Shown: positions 1-7,495 of the stretch, one piece after another
Position numbering within the stretch: the stretch's first letter is position 1
Layout of the letters: the number at the start of each line of letters is the position of its first letter
Source of the DNA: Gammaproteobacteria bacterium
GTDB lineage: Bacteria; Pseudomonadota; Gammaproteobacteria; DSM-16500
Length of the DNA stretch: 55,635 bases
Reading direction: 5' to 3'
Assembly (NCBI GenBank): GCA_014132615.1
Contig: BMAH01000059.1
Span: 1-55,635 of the forward strand
Made by a program: the position numbers and the translations under genes
Notes under the pieces: generated by a model
Database searches by the model: none
What the model was told of the DNA's origin: nothing
What the model saw: only the letters and a program-made list of their open reading frames with translations

Positions 1-143
1 GGTTTTGTCCTAGAGACACTTTTTGCCAGATTGAATTTTACTAGCATTATCTTGCAGAGTTGTTCTGTTTTTTCCTGAGATAACCCAAGTCGGCTTTTTG
101 CCTTTGAGAATGTCTTGACTGGAATGATAGCTGCTATTTGCAA
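1..143 (-). CDS. cofC: 2-phospho-L-lactate guanylyltransferase, N-terminal part (runs off the window)
   Basis: This is the first 47 codons of a minus-strand gene cut by the window edge. It reads from a TTG at 141-143 that follows the cofD stop almost directly. The translation opens with AAIIPVKTFSKAKSRL, the nucleotide-binding start of CofC (usually I-I-P-V-K-x-x-x-x-A-K-S-R-L). CofC activates 2-phospholactate (or phosphoenolpyruvate) with GTP, and CofD uses the product to build the F420 side chain in the cytoplasm. The order cofD then cofC on the same strand with about one base between them indicates one transcript and translational coupling. The start codon is inferred, since no ATG is in frame upstream of the motif. 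The C-terminal part cannot be judged. Confidence 0.85.
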   Translation of the reverse strand, partial: MQIAAIIPVKTFSKAKSRLGLSQEKTEQLCKIMLVKFNLAKSVSRTK

Positions 144-144
144 T

Positions 145-1065
145 CTAGACGCGAACGTTCTTTAGCACAAATGATGCCAGCGCATCTTCTGTTATCTTGT
201 TGGTCATCTTGATGCTGGTATCGTACACCTTCATGTCGAGATTTTGAATTTTCTTTGTAAGTAGGCGGTCTTTGGAATCAATCACAACATTTCCACAAAC
301 ATCAGAATACATTTGTGCGACTCCATATGGGGACACATCAATTCCTGCAGCTGTCATGTATTCTGCAGCAGGACCGGAAAATGCCTTGTTGCCCATTATG
401 GGGCTAATTGCCACTACCTTTCTTCTGTTTTTTGATAATTCCTTTCTGATTCCCTTGATCTGAAGCATTGGACCAATGCTGGTCAAGGGATTGCCTGGCG
501 CAATTATGACAAGTTCTGAATCGTGAATGGCGTTAACTGCCTCTGGGTTTGGTCGAGCTCTGTCCGCGCCAATATACTGGATGCCTTCGACTTTGTCCTT
601 ACCCTTGTATTTTACCCAAAACTCTTGCAGGTGCATCTCGCCCTTGCTTGTAGTGATTCTTGTCTCGATGGTGTTATCGGTTACTGGCATGACTTTAGCC
701 TCGACTGCGAACTTTTCACACATCCATTTTGTAATGTCGCCCAAATTCTTGCCGTTCTTTAGCATGTTTGTTCTGACTAGGTGAGTCGCTGCGTCTCTGT
801 CGCCAATTCTGAACCATGTCTCTTCTCCAAAAATTTCCATCTGTCTTAGAAAACCAAAAGTATCTTTTCTGATTCCCCAGCCCTTATCGTAATCCAAAAT
901 ATCTGCCAGTCCGTAAATTATGGTGTCGATGTCTGGGCAAACATACAGGCCATAGAGCCAGTAATTATCGCCAACATTGCAAACAACATTGACATCGCGG
1001 GTCTGTGAGATTAGTCCTCTTACAAATTTAACAGAACCTGTGCCGCCCGCAAGAATTGTTATCAT
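145..1065 (-). CDS. cofD: 2-phospho-L-lactate transferase (F420 biosynthesis)
   Basis: 306 residues, the full usual length of CofD. It transfers the phospholactyl group to the deazaflavin Fo to give F420-0. The glycine-rich N-terminus ITILAGGTGSVKFVRGL (residues 2-18) and the following NVGDN (31-35) are CofD hallmarks for nucleotide and metal binding, and VIIAPGNPLTSIGPML near residue 190 is the second conserved block. It is first of the cofD-cofC pair; cofE lies 43 kb further on at 43844. In ammonia oxidizers F420 serves soluble oxidoreductases, not methanogenesis. The ATG at 1063-1065 leaves no room for a longer start because the glycine-rich motif begins immediately. Confidence 0.95.
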   Translation of the reverse strand: MITILAGGTGSVKFVRGLISQTRDVNVVCNVGDNYWLYGLYVCPDIDTIIYGLADILDYDKGWGIRKDTFGFLRQMEIFGEETWFRIGDRDAATHLVRTNMLKNGKNLGDITKWMCEKFAVEAKVMPVTDNTIETRITTSKGEMHLQEFWVKYKGKDKVEGIQYIGADRARPNPEAVNAIHDSELVIIAPGNPLTSIGPMLQIKGIRKELSKNRRKVVAISPIMGNKAFSGPAAEYMTAAGIDVSPYGVAQMYSDVCGNVVIDSKDRLLTKKIQNLDMKVYDTSIKMTNKITEDALASFVLKNVRV

Positions 1066-1221
1066 AAAACCCTTTTTGTATGAAGCCGCGGATCAATATT
1101 ACCTTTTCAATATTTTGATATCATTACAAAACCAAATTTGGCAATCGAAAAATTATAAAAAATTCAAAGAAAATTTGTTTTGCAAATTTTTTCTTATCGA
1201 TTTTCATACTTCAAGATAAGA

Positions 1222-1228
1222 TTTATTA
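1222..1228 (+). promoter_or_regulatory. TATA-like box for the membrane-anchored surface protein
   Basis: The sequence TTTATTA is centred about 27 bases before the GTG at 1252, the spacing expected for an archaeal TATA box on a leaderless transcript. This favours GTG 1252 over the earlier in-frame GTG at 1231, which would lie inside the promoter. Inference from spacing only. Confidence 0.5.
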
Positions 1229-1251
1229 CTGTGCCTACAGGCAAACCATGC

Positions 1252-2547
1252 GTGAATAGGGGCTATCTTTTAGCAATATCACTTTTCGCAGTCCTAGCAT
1301 TTAGTGTTGTATCTCCCGCATTTGCAGCTCAGCTAAACTGGGATGCAAAGACACCTGAAAATGCACAAACCCCAAAATTCATCTTCCAAAGAACTGCATT
1401 CATTGACTATCCAGAAGGTGGCTCAATCGCAGATGCCTTGCGCGGCCAAGATGTAACAATTGATGCTACTGCAGATTCTACGACTCCTGGCGTTGACGAT
1501 TTGATTAACAAAATGAACGATAACCTGCGCGAACTCAAGAGTTCTGCCCATGTGACCGGACTTTCAATCGAATATCATGCTTCCCTAACTGGAAGAGGAG
1601 ACAATGCATCTGTTGACTATAGAATTATCTTGATTCCAACCTTTGACGGATACCTAATCAAACCATACTCTGATGGCTCACCAGCATTATTTGACGTGCT
1701 GTGGAGAGGAATCAAAATTAACGGCCCAGTCACAATCACAACAGACCAAGGACCAATTGAAATTAACCAACCATTATCATTTTACAAAGCAAAGTTTCCT
1801 AACGTAGCATCACAAATCACCGGTGAGGCAGAATCTGTCATGACTGCACCATTATTGGATGCATCTGGACTGGGTGGACTAGCAATATCTAACTGGCATT
1901 CACTAACAGATCCAACTGGTATTATTGCAGAAACTAGCAAGTATGGATTCTCTGGCGACAGAGTTGCAGTATCGTCATTTACTATGGGTGAAAGCTCATT
2001 CAGAGAAGGCCAAATCAAAGAAAAAGAGGCTGAGGCAACATTTACCACAGACAAGGCATATCACATTAGAACAGTTGAATCCGGTGACTCTGGAAACTTT
2101 TTCCTTGCAGGCTATGCATCACCTGACAAACTAGGTGGCGTTGAAGTAATTGGAGTATCACCATCTGCATCAAAGACAGCTGCGCAGACATCATCTGGCT
2201 CCTTCCCGATTTTCATCATATATGGAATGGCAGGAATGGCAGCAGCTGGAGCAGTAGGATTCTTCATGTGGAGCAACAAAAAGGCCAAGAAAGACTCTGA
2301 ACACATCCAGACCGGAATCGATCCAAAATACCTAAGAGGAGTTGACACTAGCGACGCATCTGGTGGTTACAAGACCAACAGAGGAGAAGCGGAACTTGCA
2401 ACAGGCGACACTAGCTACTCACAGCATGAAAGTGTCTATCAGCGAGGCTCACTTCCAGCAGGCTACAAGCCAGAGGAACCAAAAGAAGAACCCAAGCCAA
2501 GCTCCAACCGTGGTTCTATGCCAAAAGACTGGAAACCATCATCTTAG
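1252..2547 (+). CDS. Secreted protein with C-terminal membrane anchor and cytoplasmic tail
   Basis: About 431 residues from GTG 1252. I see a signal peptide (hydrophobic run then SPAFA, residues 8-25), an extracellular beta-rich domain of about 290 residues, one transmembrane segment at about 315-339, then a basic stop-transfer (NKKAKK) and a polar tail of about 85 residues. The tail contains two related motifs, RGSLPAGYKP and RGSMPKDWKP, the second at the very C-terminus. This is a type I membrane topology, typical of thaumarchaeal surface proteins. I do not recognise a catalytic domain. The gene is transcribed away from cofD and its end nearly touches the convergent protease gene. Confidence 0.8.
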   Translation: MNRGYLLAISLFAVLAFSVVSPAFAAQLNWDAKTPENAQTPKFIFQRTAFIDYPEGGSIADALRGQDVTIDATADSTTPGVDDLINKMNDNLRELKSSAHVTGLSIEYHASLTGRGDNASVDYRIILIPTFDGYLIKPYSDGSPALFDVLWRGIKINGPVTITTDQGPIEINQPLSFYKAKFPNVASQITGEAESVMTAPLLDASGLGGLAISNWHSLTDPTGIIAETSKYGFSGDRVAVSSFTMGESSFREGQIKEKEAEATFTTDKAYHIRTVESGDSGNFFLAGYASPDKLGGVEVIGVSPSASKTAAQTSSGSFPIFIIYGMAGMAAAGAVGFFMWSNKKAKKDSEHIQTGIDPKYLRGVDTSDASGGYKTNRGEAELATGDTSYSQHESVYQRGSLPAGYKPEEPKEEPKPSSNRGSMPKDWKPSS

Positions 2548-2548
2548 G

Positions 2549-3541
2549 TTAAGTCAATCCAGAATCGTTTATTGTAGTGACTTTACTCTTTTTGTATTCT
2601 AGTGCAGTCAGTGTTATTGCAAGACATCCTGTCACTAGTAGAATAATCTCAATTGTCTGAATCAATGAATGGGAAAACGCGTCAGTTATTCTGATGTCAT
2701 TGACGCTAGATACCAGATACCCATACGAGAACACTACATAGTTTGTTGCCCAGTGGATTAGTAATGCTGCGACAAACCCATATCGATAGTAGACCCAGCC
2801 AATTATGACTCCGGACATTGCCGCCTGTGCAAACTTGCCGTTGCTCCACTGGTCAGATATGATGTGAGAAAAGCCAAAGAAAACCCCCACTGCAATAATT
2901 AGCATGATTGCCTTTTTGGAATCTGTCACTGGCAGATTATCCGATGGATTCCACAGCGACTTGAAAAACAGCCTAAGTGATGCCCTTCTTGAATACAGCA
3001 GGAACAACGGGATGCCAAGCAGAATTATCCTAAAGCCAAACTCTTCAAGCAGTGGTGCTATGGTCGCGCTGAGCAGCTGGACCAAATCATTATCAAATGG
3101 GGGCGGCGTGATCTGTATTCCTACTGTCTGCTGGATTTTGTCAATTACCTCAGATAACACAATAATGATTGAGAACCACTTGATTGTCTGCACCAAATAG
3201 TTGCCGTTCTGAGACTCGTACGATCCTGCCATGATTGGAGAGAGAATTTTCAAAAAGTGCTTCTTTGGACCCAAGATCGCTATGACAAATAGAATCAGAA
3301 AGGCAGACCATGCTACTACAAAGACATCGCCTATCTCTATCCAGGAAAGCCAGCCTAGGTTATAGTGCTTTGATATGTCTAATTCTGATACCGGGAGCTC
3401 GTAATCGATGCTTTTTCCAATCTGTGAGTTGAAAAACAGGTAGGCGCCAATCGGGAATGATAAAATCATCAGGCCAAAAATTACTGAAATTAGTGCTGAA
3501 TATGGAATTGCTATTCCTTGCAGAATTTTGTGGCCTTGCAA
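2549..3541 (-). CDS. CPBP-family intramembrane metalloprotease
   Basis: 330 residues with about eight hydrophobic segments. The CPBP (CAAX protease and bacteriocin-processing, Abi) signature is complete: E166-E167-x-x-x-R171 (LLEEFGFR), F-x-x-x-H with H226 (FFGFSHI) and H263-x-x-x-N267 (HWATN). These residues bind the metal and activate water in the Rce1 fold. Substrates of archaeal members are mostly unknown; cleavage of prenylated or membrane-embedded peptides is the family role. It ends one base from the convergent surface-protein gene and starts three bases after the aIF1 gene ends on the same strand, so the two probably share a transcript. Confidence 0.85.
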   Translation of the reverse strand: MQGHKILQGIAIPYSALISVIFGLMILSFPIGAYLFFNSQIGKSIDYELPVSELDISKHYNLGWLSWIEIGDVFVVAWSAFLILFVIAILGPKKHFLKILSPIMAGSYESQNGNYLVQTIKWFSIIIVLSEVIDKIQQTVGIQITPPPFDNDLVQLLSATIAPLLEEFGFRIILLGIPLFLLYSRRASLRLFFKSLWNPSDNLPVTDSKKAIMLIIAVGVFFGFSHIISDQWSNGKFAQAAMSGVIIGWVYYRYGFVAALLIHWATNYVVFSYGYLVSSVNDIRITDAFSHSLIQTIEIILLVTGCLAITLTALEYKKSKVTTINDSGLT

Positions 3542-3544
3542 ACC

Positions 3545-3853
3545 CTAGTGAACTTCGATGCTGGATTCTGAAAATCCGAGCTTGACTAGGGTTTCTTTCA
3601 TGGTGAACCTGTGATCGCCTTGCAAAAAGATGTAGTTGTCCTTTGTTGTGCCGCCACATGCGTATTTTCTTTTTAGCTCACTGAGCGTGCCATCAAGATC
3701 GTTTAGCTTTGAATCGAGTCCTTCGATCATGGTCCCCTTTTTCTTAAATCGTCTTTCTTCCAGTCTTACGACAATTTTGTTAGATTCTTTGTTAAGATCA
3801 CCGCAAGCACACAAATCTTGAGGAAGTCCACATGTGTTGCAAATTACTGCCAT
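3545..3853 (-). CDS. Translation initiation factor aIF1 (SUI1 family)
   Basis: 102 residues. The N-terminus carries four cysteines (C5, C8, C15, C17) that form a small zinc knuckle, followed by the SUI1 fold: KIVVRLEERRFKKKGTMIEGL then the core LKRKYACGGTTKDNYIFLQGDH (about residues 60-81). The protein binds the small ribosomal subunit and monitors start-codon choice. Length and motif order match archaeal aIF1. It is upstream of the CPBP protease on the minus strand. This factor matters here because so many genes seem to be leaderless. Confidence 0.93.
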   Translation of the reverse strand: MAVICNTCGLPQDLCACGDLNKESNKIVVRLEERRFKKKGTMIEGLDSKLNDLDGTLSELKRKYACGGTTKDNYIFLQGDHRFTMKETLVKLGFSESSIEVH

Positions 3854-3945
3854 TATTTACTAATAATATGTCTTTGAGCCGACTATTAAGCCTTGTTGGA
3901 TTTTTTTACAAAGTTTTTACAAAGGAATTGTCATTGGATCAGTAA

Positions 3946-4266
3946 ATGTCTGAGCTCAGAAAAAAGGCAGTTGATATGTTGCTAAAGGGAGCTACACTAC
4001 TTGCAGAGCCCTGTCCATATTGCAAGGGAGTCCGGGTGATGAAAGACGGAAATGCATTGTGTGTAAACTGTGGAAAAGAGCCTGAAAAGAGCGCACCAGA
4101 ACCTGCACCAGTTGAGCAAAAGTCGTTACCACTATTGGATTCGTTGAATAAAAAGCTGGAGGAACTGGCAAAGCAGCTGGAAGAAGAAAAAGACTTGGAA
4201 AAACAGCAGCAGATACTAAAATCGATAAACTCGCTTTTGGAAACCGTACAAAAGATGCAGAAGTGA
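3946..4266 (+). CDS. Autoantigen p27 (SSSCA1)-like zinc-ribbon protein
   Basis: 106 residues. A short helix (MSELRKKAVDMLLKGATLL) precedes a zinc ribbon with C23-x2-C26 and C39-x2-C42, a Pro/Glu linker, then a charged coiled coil (about residues 62-105). The order helix, ribbon, coil is that of the archaeal relatives of Sjogren syndrome/scleroderma autoantigen 1. Function is unknown; the ribbon suggests a nucleic-acid or protein adaptor. It is divergent from the aIF1 gene across about 90 bases. Confidence 0.8.
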   Translation: MSELRKKAVDMLLKGATLLAEPCPYCKGVRVMKDGNALCVNCGKEPEKSAPEPAPVEQKSLPLLDSLNKKLEELAKQLEEEKDLEKQQQILKSINSLLETVQKMQK

Positions 4267-4275
4267 CTATTTGAT

Positions 4276-4413
4276 TTAAGCGGAACTAGAATTTTTATCA
4301 TTTTTTGTTTTTTCTCTGAGTGATTTGTTGTAGGTCTCATCACACTGCCAAGAGCAGAACATTCGTTCGTTGCCTTCGAACTCTTTATTGCAGTTCTTGC
4401 AATGCTTTAACAT
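4276..4413 (-). CDS. Small zinc-finger protein, 45 residues
   Basis: ATG at 4411-4413, TAA at 4276-4278. Two cysteine pairs, C5-x2-C8 near the start (KHCKNCNKEF) and C20-x3-C24 (MFCSWQCDE), then a Lys/Asn/Ser-rich tail. The spacing fits a single treble-clef-like zinc site. It converges with the zinc-ribbon gene at 3946, ten bases between stops. No function can be assigned. The cysteine pattern and the clean start make it more than a chance frame. Confidence 0.65.
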   Translation of the reverse strand: MLKHCKNCNKEFEGNERMFCSWQCDETYNKSLREKTKNDKNSSSA

Positions 4414-4463
4414 GTATGAAAATATGCAATTCTCACTTAATATGGATTTTGTATTTCTAATCG

Positions 4464-4679
4464 GTAGTTACTGACATGAGGAGATTGAAGAAAAACGACA
4501 CTTCTATTTTGAACGGTTACAAATTATTCCATAGTTATATTCGATCACATGTGGGATTGGATGATCAAGCTCCTGCGGATAAAGTTGGAATCAAGATAGA
4601 GGGTGAGAACAAATGGGTAGCGGTGATACAAAATGCAAGTAGTGTGATTGCAGACACAAGAAAATCTCTGCCACATTAA
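4464..4679 (+). pseudogene. Transposase C-terminal remnant (IS6-like)
   Basis: The frame encodes the last part of a DDE transposase. RRLKKNDTSILNGYKLFHSY and the following RSHVGLDDQAPADKVGI line up with residues about 313-350 of the intact transposase at 6116-7225 (RGLKKNNSPLISGYQIYHNY, then RPHMSLDNQTPADRAGI). Everything upstream of the catalytic Glu region is missing, so it cannot be active. The two copies diverge enough to be related elements and not a recent duplication. It marks the left side of the AT-rich island. Confidence 0.8.
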
Positions 4680-4761
4680 GTGGAATAATCTATTGTATGG
4701 AATGTTTGGAAATAATTGAAGAAACATGAAGGTTATTACCATCATATCATAATGCTATGCA

Positions 4762-5448
4762 ATGGGTGAAGTGGGTTTTAGAGGGATTCGTGAAAATGAA
4801 AGAAAGATCGCCATGTTTGATAATTTATCTAAATATCAAAATCTAGACAGATTAGATAGGCTTGTTCGACATTCTAAACATCCAATTCGTTACGGCCCAA
4901 ATTCTCCAACTTTCAGAAATCTCGCTGTAAGAACAATAAGAGAAAATGTCCAATTAAAACGACAATTAAAAGAATTAAGTAAAATTGGAGATCATAAAGA
5001 ATACCCTGAAATAAAATTTATAATAAAAAGTAAAAATCTTGCAGATGATCAAAAAACACTAAACAATTTAGTTAATTCTATCTCAAAGAAATTTACAAAA
5101 TTAAAAATCCCCTTTAGGATAATTATAAAATCTGGATCGTTTGAGGTTATTATTCAAATTTTGCAAACCATATCACAGAATGCCACTGTTGCAGCTGCTG
5201 TAGGTGCTGGGATAACATTTGTTTTTACAAAACTTCATGGACGTAAGAATATCAAAAAAATCAGTTCTAATTATGAAGCAATAAAACAAAACGTGGTTCA
5301 TATACATTGTAACGATAGGCGAAAATCCCTAAAAGAGATCTACTCAGTTAAAAGTAATAGGAACAAGGTTGTCATTGAGATCAAAGATAATGAAGGAGAG
5401 ATATACAGATACCAAGTAAACTCAAAAACTGGTGCTGTTGATTATTAG
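4762..5448 (+). CDS. Hypothetical protein with one membrane segment, accessory region
   Basis: 228 residues from ATG 4762; an internal ATG at 4813 (MFDNLSKYQ) is an alternative start. The N-terminal half is basic and helical, one hydrophobic segment (ATVAAAVGAGITFVFTKL) lies near residues 150-167, and the C-terminal 50 residues form a charged beta-rich tail that ends EIYRYQVNSKTGAVDY. I recognise no family. The base composition is clearly more AT-rich than that of the core genes, and the gene sits between a transposase remnant and an inverted-repeat element, so horizontal acquisition is likely. Confidence 0.65.
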   Translation: MGEVGFRGIRENERKIAMFDNLSKYQNLDRLDRLVRHSKHPIRYGPNSPTFRNLAVRTIRENVQLKRQLKELSKIGDHKEYPEIKFIIKSKNLADDQKTLNNLVNSISKKFTKLKIPFRIIIKSGSFEVIIQILQTISQNATVAAAVGAGITFVFTKLHGRKNIKKISSNYEAIKQNVVHIHCNDRRKSLKEIYSVKSNRNKVVIEIKDNEGEIYRYQVNSKTGAVDY

Positions 5449-5462
5449 AAATTTCTTTCAAT

Positions 5463-5573
5463 CCGACGATTTTTTACACTGATAAAAACCGACGTAGACT
5501 TTACAGAGCCAGCTTGGCGGTTCTGTCAAGTTCATGGCTCACACCTCGAAACCTTATTCGTGTAAAGTGTCGG
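5463..5573. other. Nested inverted-repeat element: candidate structured RNA or tiny MITE
   Basis: Seen directly: an outer arm CCGAC (5489-5493) matches GTCGG (5569-5573); CTTTACA (5499-5505) pairs with TGTAAAG (5561-5567); inside, GAGCCA (5506-5511) pairs with TGGCTC (5535-5540), and CTTG (5513-5516) with CAAG (5527-5530). A second copy of the left arm, CCGACG then TTTACAC (5463-5479), can pair with the same right arm (GTGTAAA, 5560-5566), so two folds compete. No reading frame explains this. It could be a small RNA, the leader of the next gene, or a miniature mobile element with imperfect terminal inverted repeats. I cannot assign a known RNA family. Confidence 0.5.
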
Positions 5574-5613
5574 CTCATCAAGGCTTAGATAATTGTCAGA
5601 AAATAATCCATTG

Positions 5614-5820
5614 ATGACCGATACAAAAACCGAACTGCTAGGAACTGGAGCAGCTTTGTTTCTTATCGGAGTATTTGGTCTAGTTTCACCGATTGCATCT
5701 ACAACTTTGGGTGCAATAATGCAAAGAGATCCCAGCTCAATCCAGCTCCTTTTTATCGCCCTTGTTGCAATGGGTGGAATCCTTTTTGCCTTTGGAATTC
5801 AGCATAAGAAAAGCAGATGA
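5614..5820 (+). CDS. Small membrane protein, two transmembrane segments
   Basis: 68 residues from ATG 5614 (TTG codons at 5593 and 5611 are alternatives). Two hydrophobic helices, GTGAALFLIGVFGLVSPIA and LLFIALVAMGGILFAFGI, flank a short polar loop; the tail is basic (QHKKSR), so both ends probably face the cytoplasm. A weak TATA-like stretch at 5584-5591 suits a leaderless start at 5614. It follows the inverted-repeat element and precedes another tiny membrane protein. Function unknown. Confidence 0.65.
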   Translation: MTDTKTELLGTGAALFLIGVFGLVSPIASTTLGAIMQRDPSSIQLLFIALVAMGGILFAFGIQHKKSR

Positions 5821-5860
5821 TTTGATCATCTTTTTGTAAAAGTGGGAGATCGATCCAATA

Positions 5861-6025
5861 ATGGGTAATGAATCCATTGGATTAGGTATTCTGGCTTTTG
5901 TATTGATACTAGTCACAGTTCTAGTCGGAATTGACGGCGTCGACTCAATAGTCGAATTTGGTTTATTGGTTGGATGTATTGTTGGTGCTATATTATCAGT
6001 TATTGGATTAATCAAAACGCTTTGA
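5861..6025 (+). CDS. Very small membrane protein, 54 residues
   Basis: ATG 5861, TGA 6023-6025. Two hydrophobic segments (IGLGILAFVLILVTVLVGI and FGLLVGCIVGAILSVIGLI) are separated by an acidic turn (DGVDSIVE). Its size and layout resemble those of the 68-residue protein just upstream, and both are on the plus strand with 40 bases between, so they may be co-transcribed. No family recognised. A longer minus-strand frame overlaps but lacks a plausible N-terminus or motifs. Confidence 0.55.
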   Translation: MGNESIGLGILAFVLILVTVLVGIDGVDSIVEFGLLVGCIVGAILSVIGLIKTL

Positions 6026-6115
6026 TCAGCTTTTTTATGTTTTGATCGTTCCATGATAACACCGAATCTATAAGACGCAAATATAGAACTAAAAAAACCA
6101 ACTAAAAATAAAATA

Positions 6116-7225
6116 TCATTCAAGGCTTGCGTTCTCGATTAGAGTCCTCCACTTGTCGTTTCCCTTGATTATGATACCTGCACGGTCTGCTGGTGTCTGG
6201 TTATCCAAACTCATGTGAGGTCTTACATAGTTGTGATAAATCTGATAGCCTGAGATTAGCGGTGAATTGTTTTTCTTTAATCCTCTGGTTACTTTCTCAC
6301 GATCCCGTATCTCGCCGTTGATCCTTTCCATCTTGTTGTTGTTCTTCTCGCCTTTCAGAGTGATGTTTCGAATGTGTATTGTTCTTGGTGCTTGCATGGT
6401 TCTGAACTCTTGCAGATACGCATTGTGATATGACATGAGACCGTCTGTGATCATAACCTCTGGTTTTTTCTGTGCTACCTCTTTGGCTTTTCTAAACAAA
6501 GATGAGGCATCATGTGAGTATTTTGTGTCTGCCACTTCCTGAGCAATTAGGAATCTTGACTCATCATCCATAAGTGCAAACAGATACTTCATGTTACCTT
6601 TTACCTTGATGAATACTTCGTCTGCCCTCCAAGTATCACTTACTTGAGGAGTGATTTTGTCTAGATATTTTTGCATTAATCCTGTATACTTGTTAATCCA
6701 GTTGTAGATTGTCTGGTGAGATACCTCTACGCCTTGCAATCTGAGGAATTTCTGAACATTCCTTAATGATTCACCTGTGAAATACAACTGCATGGCAGAT
6801 GTGACAACCTTTGGATTTGCCTTTATTCCGCTAAATCCTAGGTTAAAGCTGAACCACTTGGAACAGTCGTGGCAAAAATATCTCTGTAAATCATAGTTCT
6901 TGTTGTGCCTGATTCCGTGCTTTACAAAGTTTGAACTCTTGCAATCTGGGCATTTATCATAAGTTATAGGTTCGATTATGACTTGGTTTTGTTTTCTTAC
7001 TTCTTTTCTTAGTTTAATGCTGAACTCTACTGCGTGGATATGCTTACAGCAAACGTGCCTATAGATGTGATCAGGACAAGTGCAATACCATCCAGACTCT
7101 AACGCTGTCACATTGTAAGCCTTATCGGAGGATTGTGATTTTACTCTGTAATATTGTGAGTTAATTCTAGTAATCTGATCTGGGCTATGTGCTATGATTT
7201 CGCCTTTTGCTTGTCGGTTGTTCAT
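6116..7225 (-). CDS. IS6-like DDE transposase with N-terminal SWIM zinc finger
   Basis: 369 residues from ATG 7223-7225. Domains in order: a SWIM-type zinc finger (C48-x-C50 then C60-x-H62), a zinc ribbon (C92-x2-C95, C118-x2-C121), a helix-turn-helix (about 155-180, LRNVQKFLRLQGVEVSHQTI) and an RNase H-like DDE core with D202 (WRADEVF), D261 (MITDGLMSYHNAY) and E300 (NNKMERINGEIRDRE). The spacing D-58-D-38-E and the final RPHMSLDNQTPADRAG block fit the IS6/IS240 type. The frame stays open for 87 more codons upstream, but those cover the operator and the divergent gene. The TATA for this start lies between the CACGTGG repeats. Confidence 0.88.
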   Translation of the reverse strand: MNNRQAKGEIIAHSPDQITRINSQYYRVKSQSSDKAYNVTALESGWYCTCPDHIYRHVCCKHIHAVEFSIKLRKEVRKQNQVIIEPITYDKCPDCKSSNFVKHGIRHNKNYDLQRYFCHDCSKWFSFNLGFSGIKANPKVVTSAMQLYFTGESLRNVQKFLRLQGVEVSHQTIYNWINKYTGLMQKYLDKITPQVSDTWRADEVFIKVKGNMKYLFALMDDESRFLIAQEVADTKYSHDASSLFRKAKEVAQKKPEVMITDGLMSYHNAYLQEFRTMQAPRTIHIRNITLKGEKNNNKMERINGEIRDREKVTRGLKKNNSPLISGYQIYHNYVRPHMSLDNQTPADRAGIIIKGNDKWRTLIENASLE

Positions 7226-7234
7226 TGTGTTGTC

Positions 7235-7287
7235 CACGTGGATATAATATACACGTGGATATAAAAACATATTGTTTAACCACGTGG
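7235..7287. promoter_or_regulatory. Divergent promoter with three CACGTGG repeats
   Basis: CACGTGG occurs at 7235-7241, 7252-7258 and 7281-7287, all in the same orientation, each containing the palindrome CACGTG. The first two lie within a 14-base near-identical direct repeat, CACGTGGATATAA(T/A). They flank the minus-strand TATA of the transposase gene (about 7243-7252), and the third precedes a TATA-like AGATAAATA at 7291-7299 for the small gene at 7322. The layout is that of an operator controlling both genes. The likeliest binder is the small AbrB-like protein itself, which is inference. Confidence 0.55.
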
Positions 7288-7321
7288 AAAAGATAAATAC
7301 ACGTTCAAACTTACCTATACC

Positions 7322-7495
7322 ATGCCCAAGTGGAAGAAAGACGAGACTGAATTTCCTGTAACTGTAAGCTGGCACAAGACCAGAGGCTATCAGGCGTACA
7401 TTCCTAGCCCAATCATGGAAGAACTTGGCGATCCTGACATGATCCGGTTTGTCAAAAGAGGAAAAAGAGTCGAAGTTGAGGCTCATAAGGATTAG
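7322..7495 (+). CDS. AbrB/MazE-like small DNA-binding protein, 57 residues
   Basis: ATG 7322-7324, TAG 7493-7495. The protein reads as a swapped-hairpin (SpoVT-AbrB-like) fold: VTVSWHKTRGYQAYIPSPIM then EELGDPDMIRFVKRGKRVEV, matching the strand, IP-x-x-(I/L), L-G, strand pattern. Such proteins are antitoxins or transcriptional autoregulators that bind palindromic operators. It is divergent from the transposase across 96 bases carrying three CACGTGG sites, so control of transposase expression is a reasonable guess. No toxin gene is adjacent. The assignment is by pattern only. Confidence 0.6.
   Translation: MPKWKKDETEFPVTVSWHKTRGYQAYIPSPIMEELGDPDMIRFVKRGKRVEVEAHKD

Larger units (their letters stand above)
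6116..7495 (-). mobile_element. IS6-like insertion sequence with SWIM-domain transposase and small divergent gene
   Basis: The element includes an intact transposase (6116-7225), a divergent promoter region and a 57-codon gene (7322-7495). I could not define terminal inverted repeats or target duplications by eye, so these limits are only the outer edges of the coding parts. A degraded relative of the transposase lies at 4464-4679. Confidence 0.5.

Noticed and set aside
3939-4343. 134-codon minus-strand frame
   Set aside because: Serine/phenylalanine-rich shadow of the coiled-coil part of the zinc-ribbon gene on the plus strand.
5489-5577. tRNA gene suggested by stems near 5489-5573
   Set aside because: No T-loop GGTTCGAATCC-like sequence, no 7-base acceptor stem with correct spacing and no CCA-compatible end.
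5737-6123. 128-codon minus-strand frame over two small membrane-protein genes
   Set aside because: It has no motifs, an implausible composition, and it covers two plus-strand frames with clear membrane helices.
7226-7486. 87-codon N-terminal extension of the transposase
   Set aside because: It would run through the operator and the divergent AbrB-like gene and has no similarity to transposase domains.
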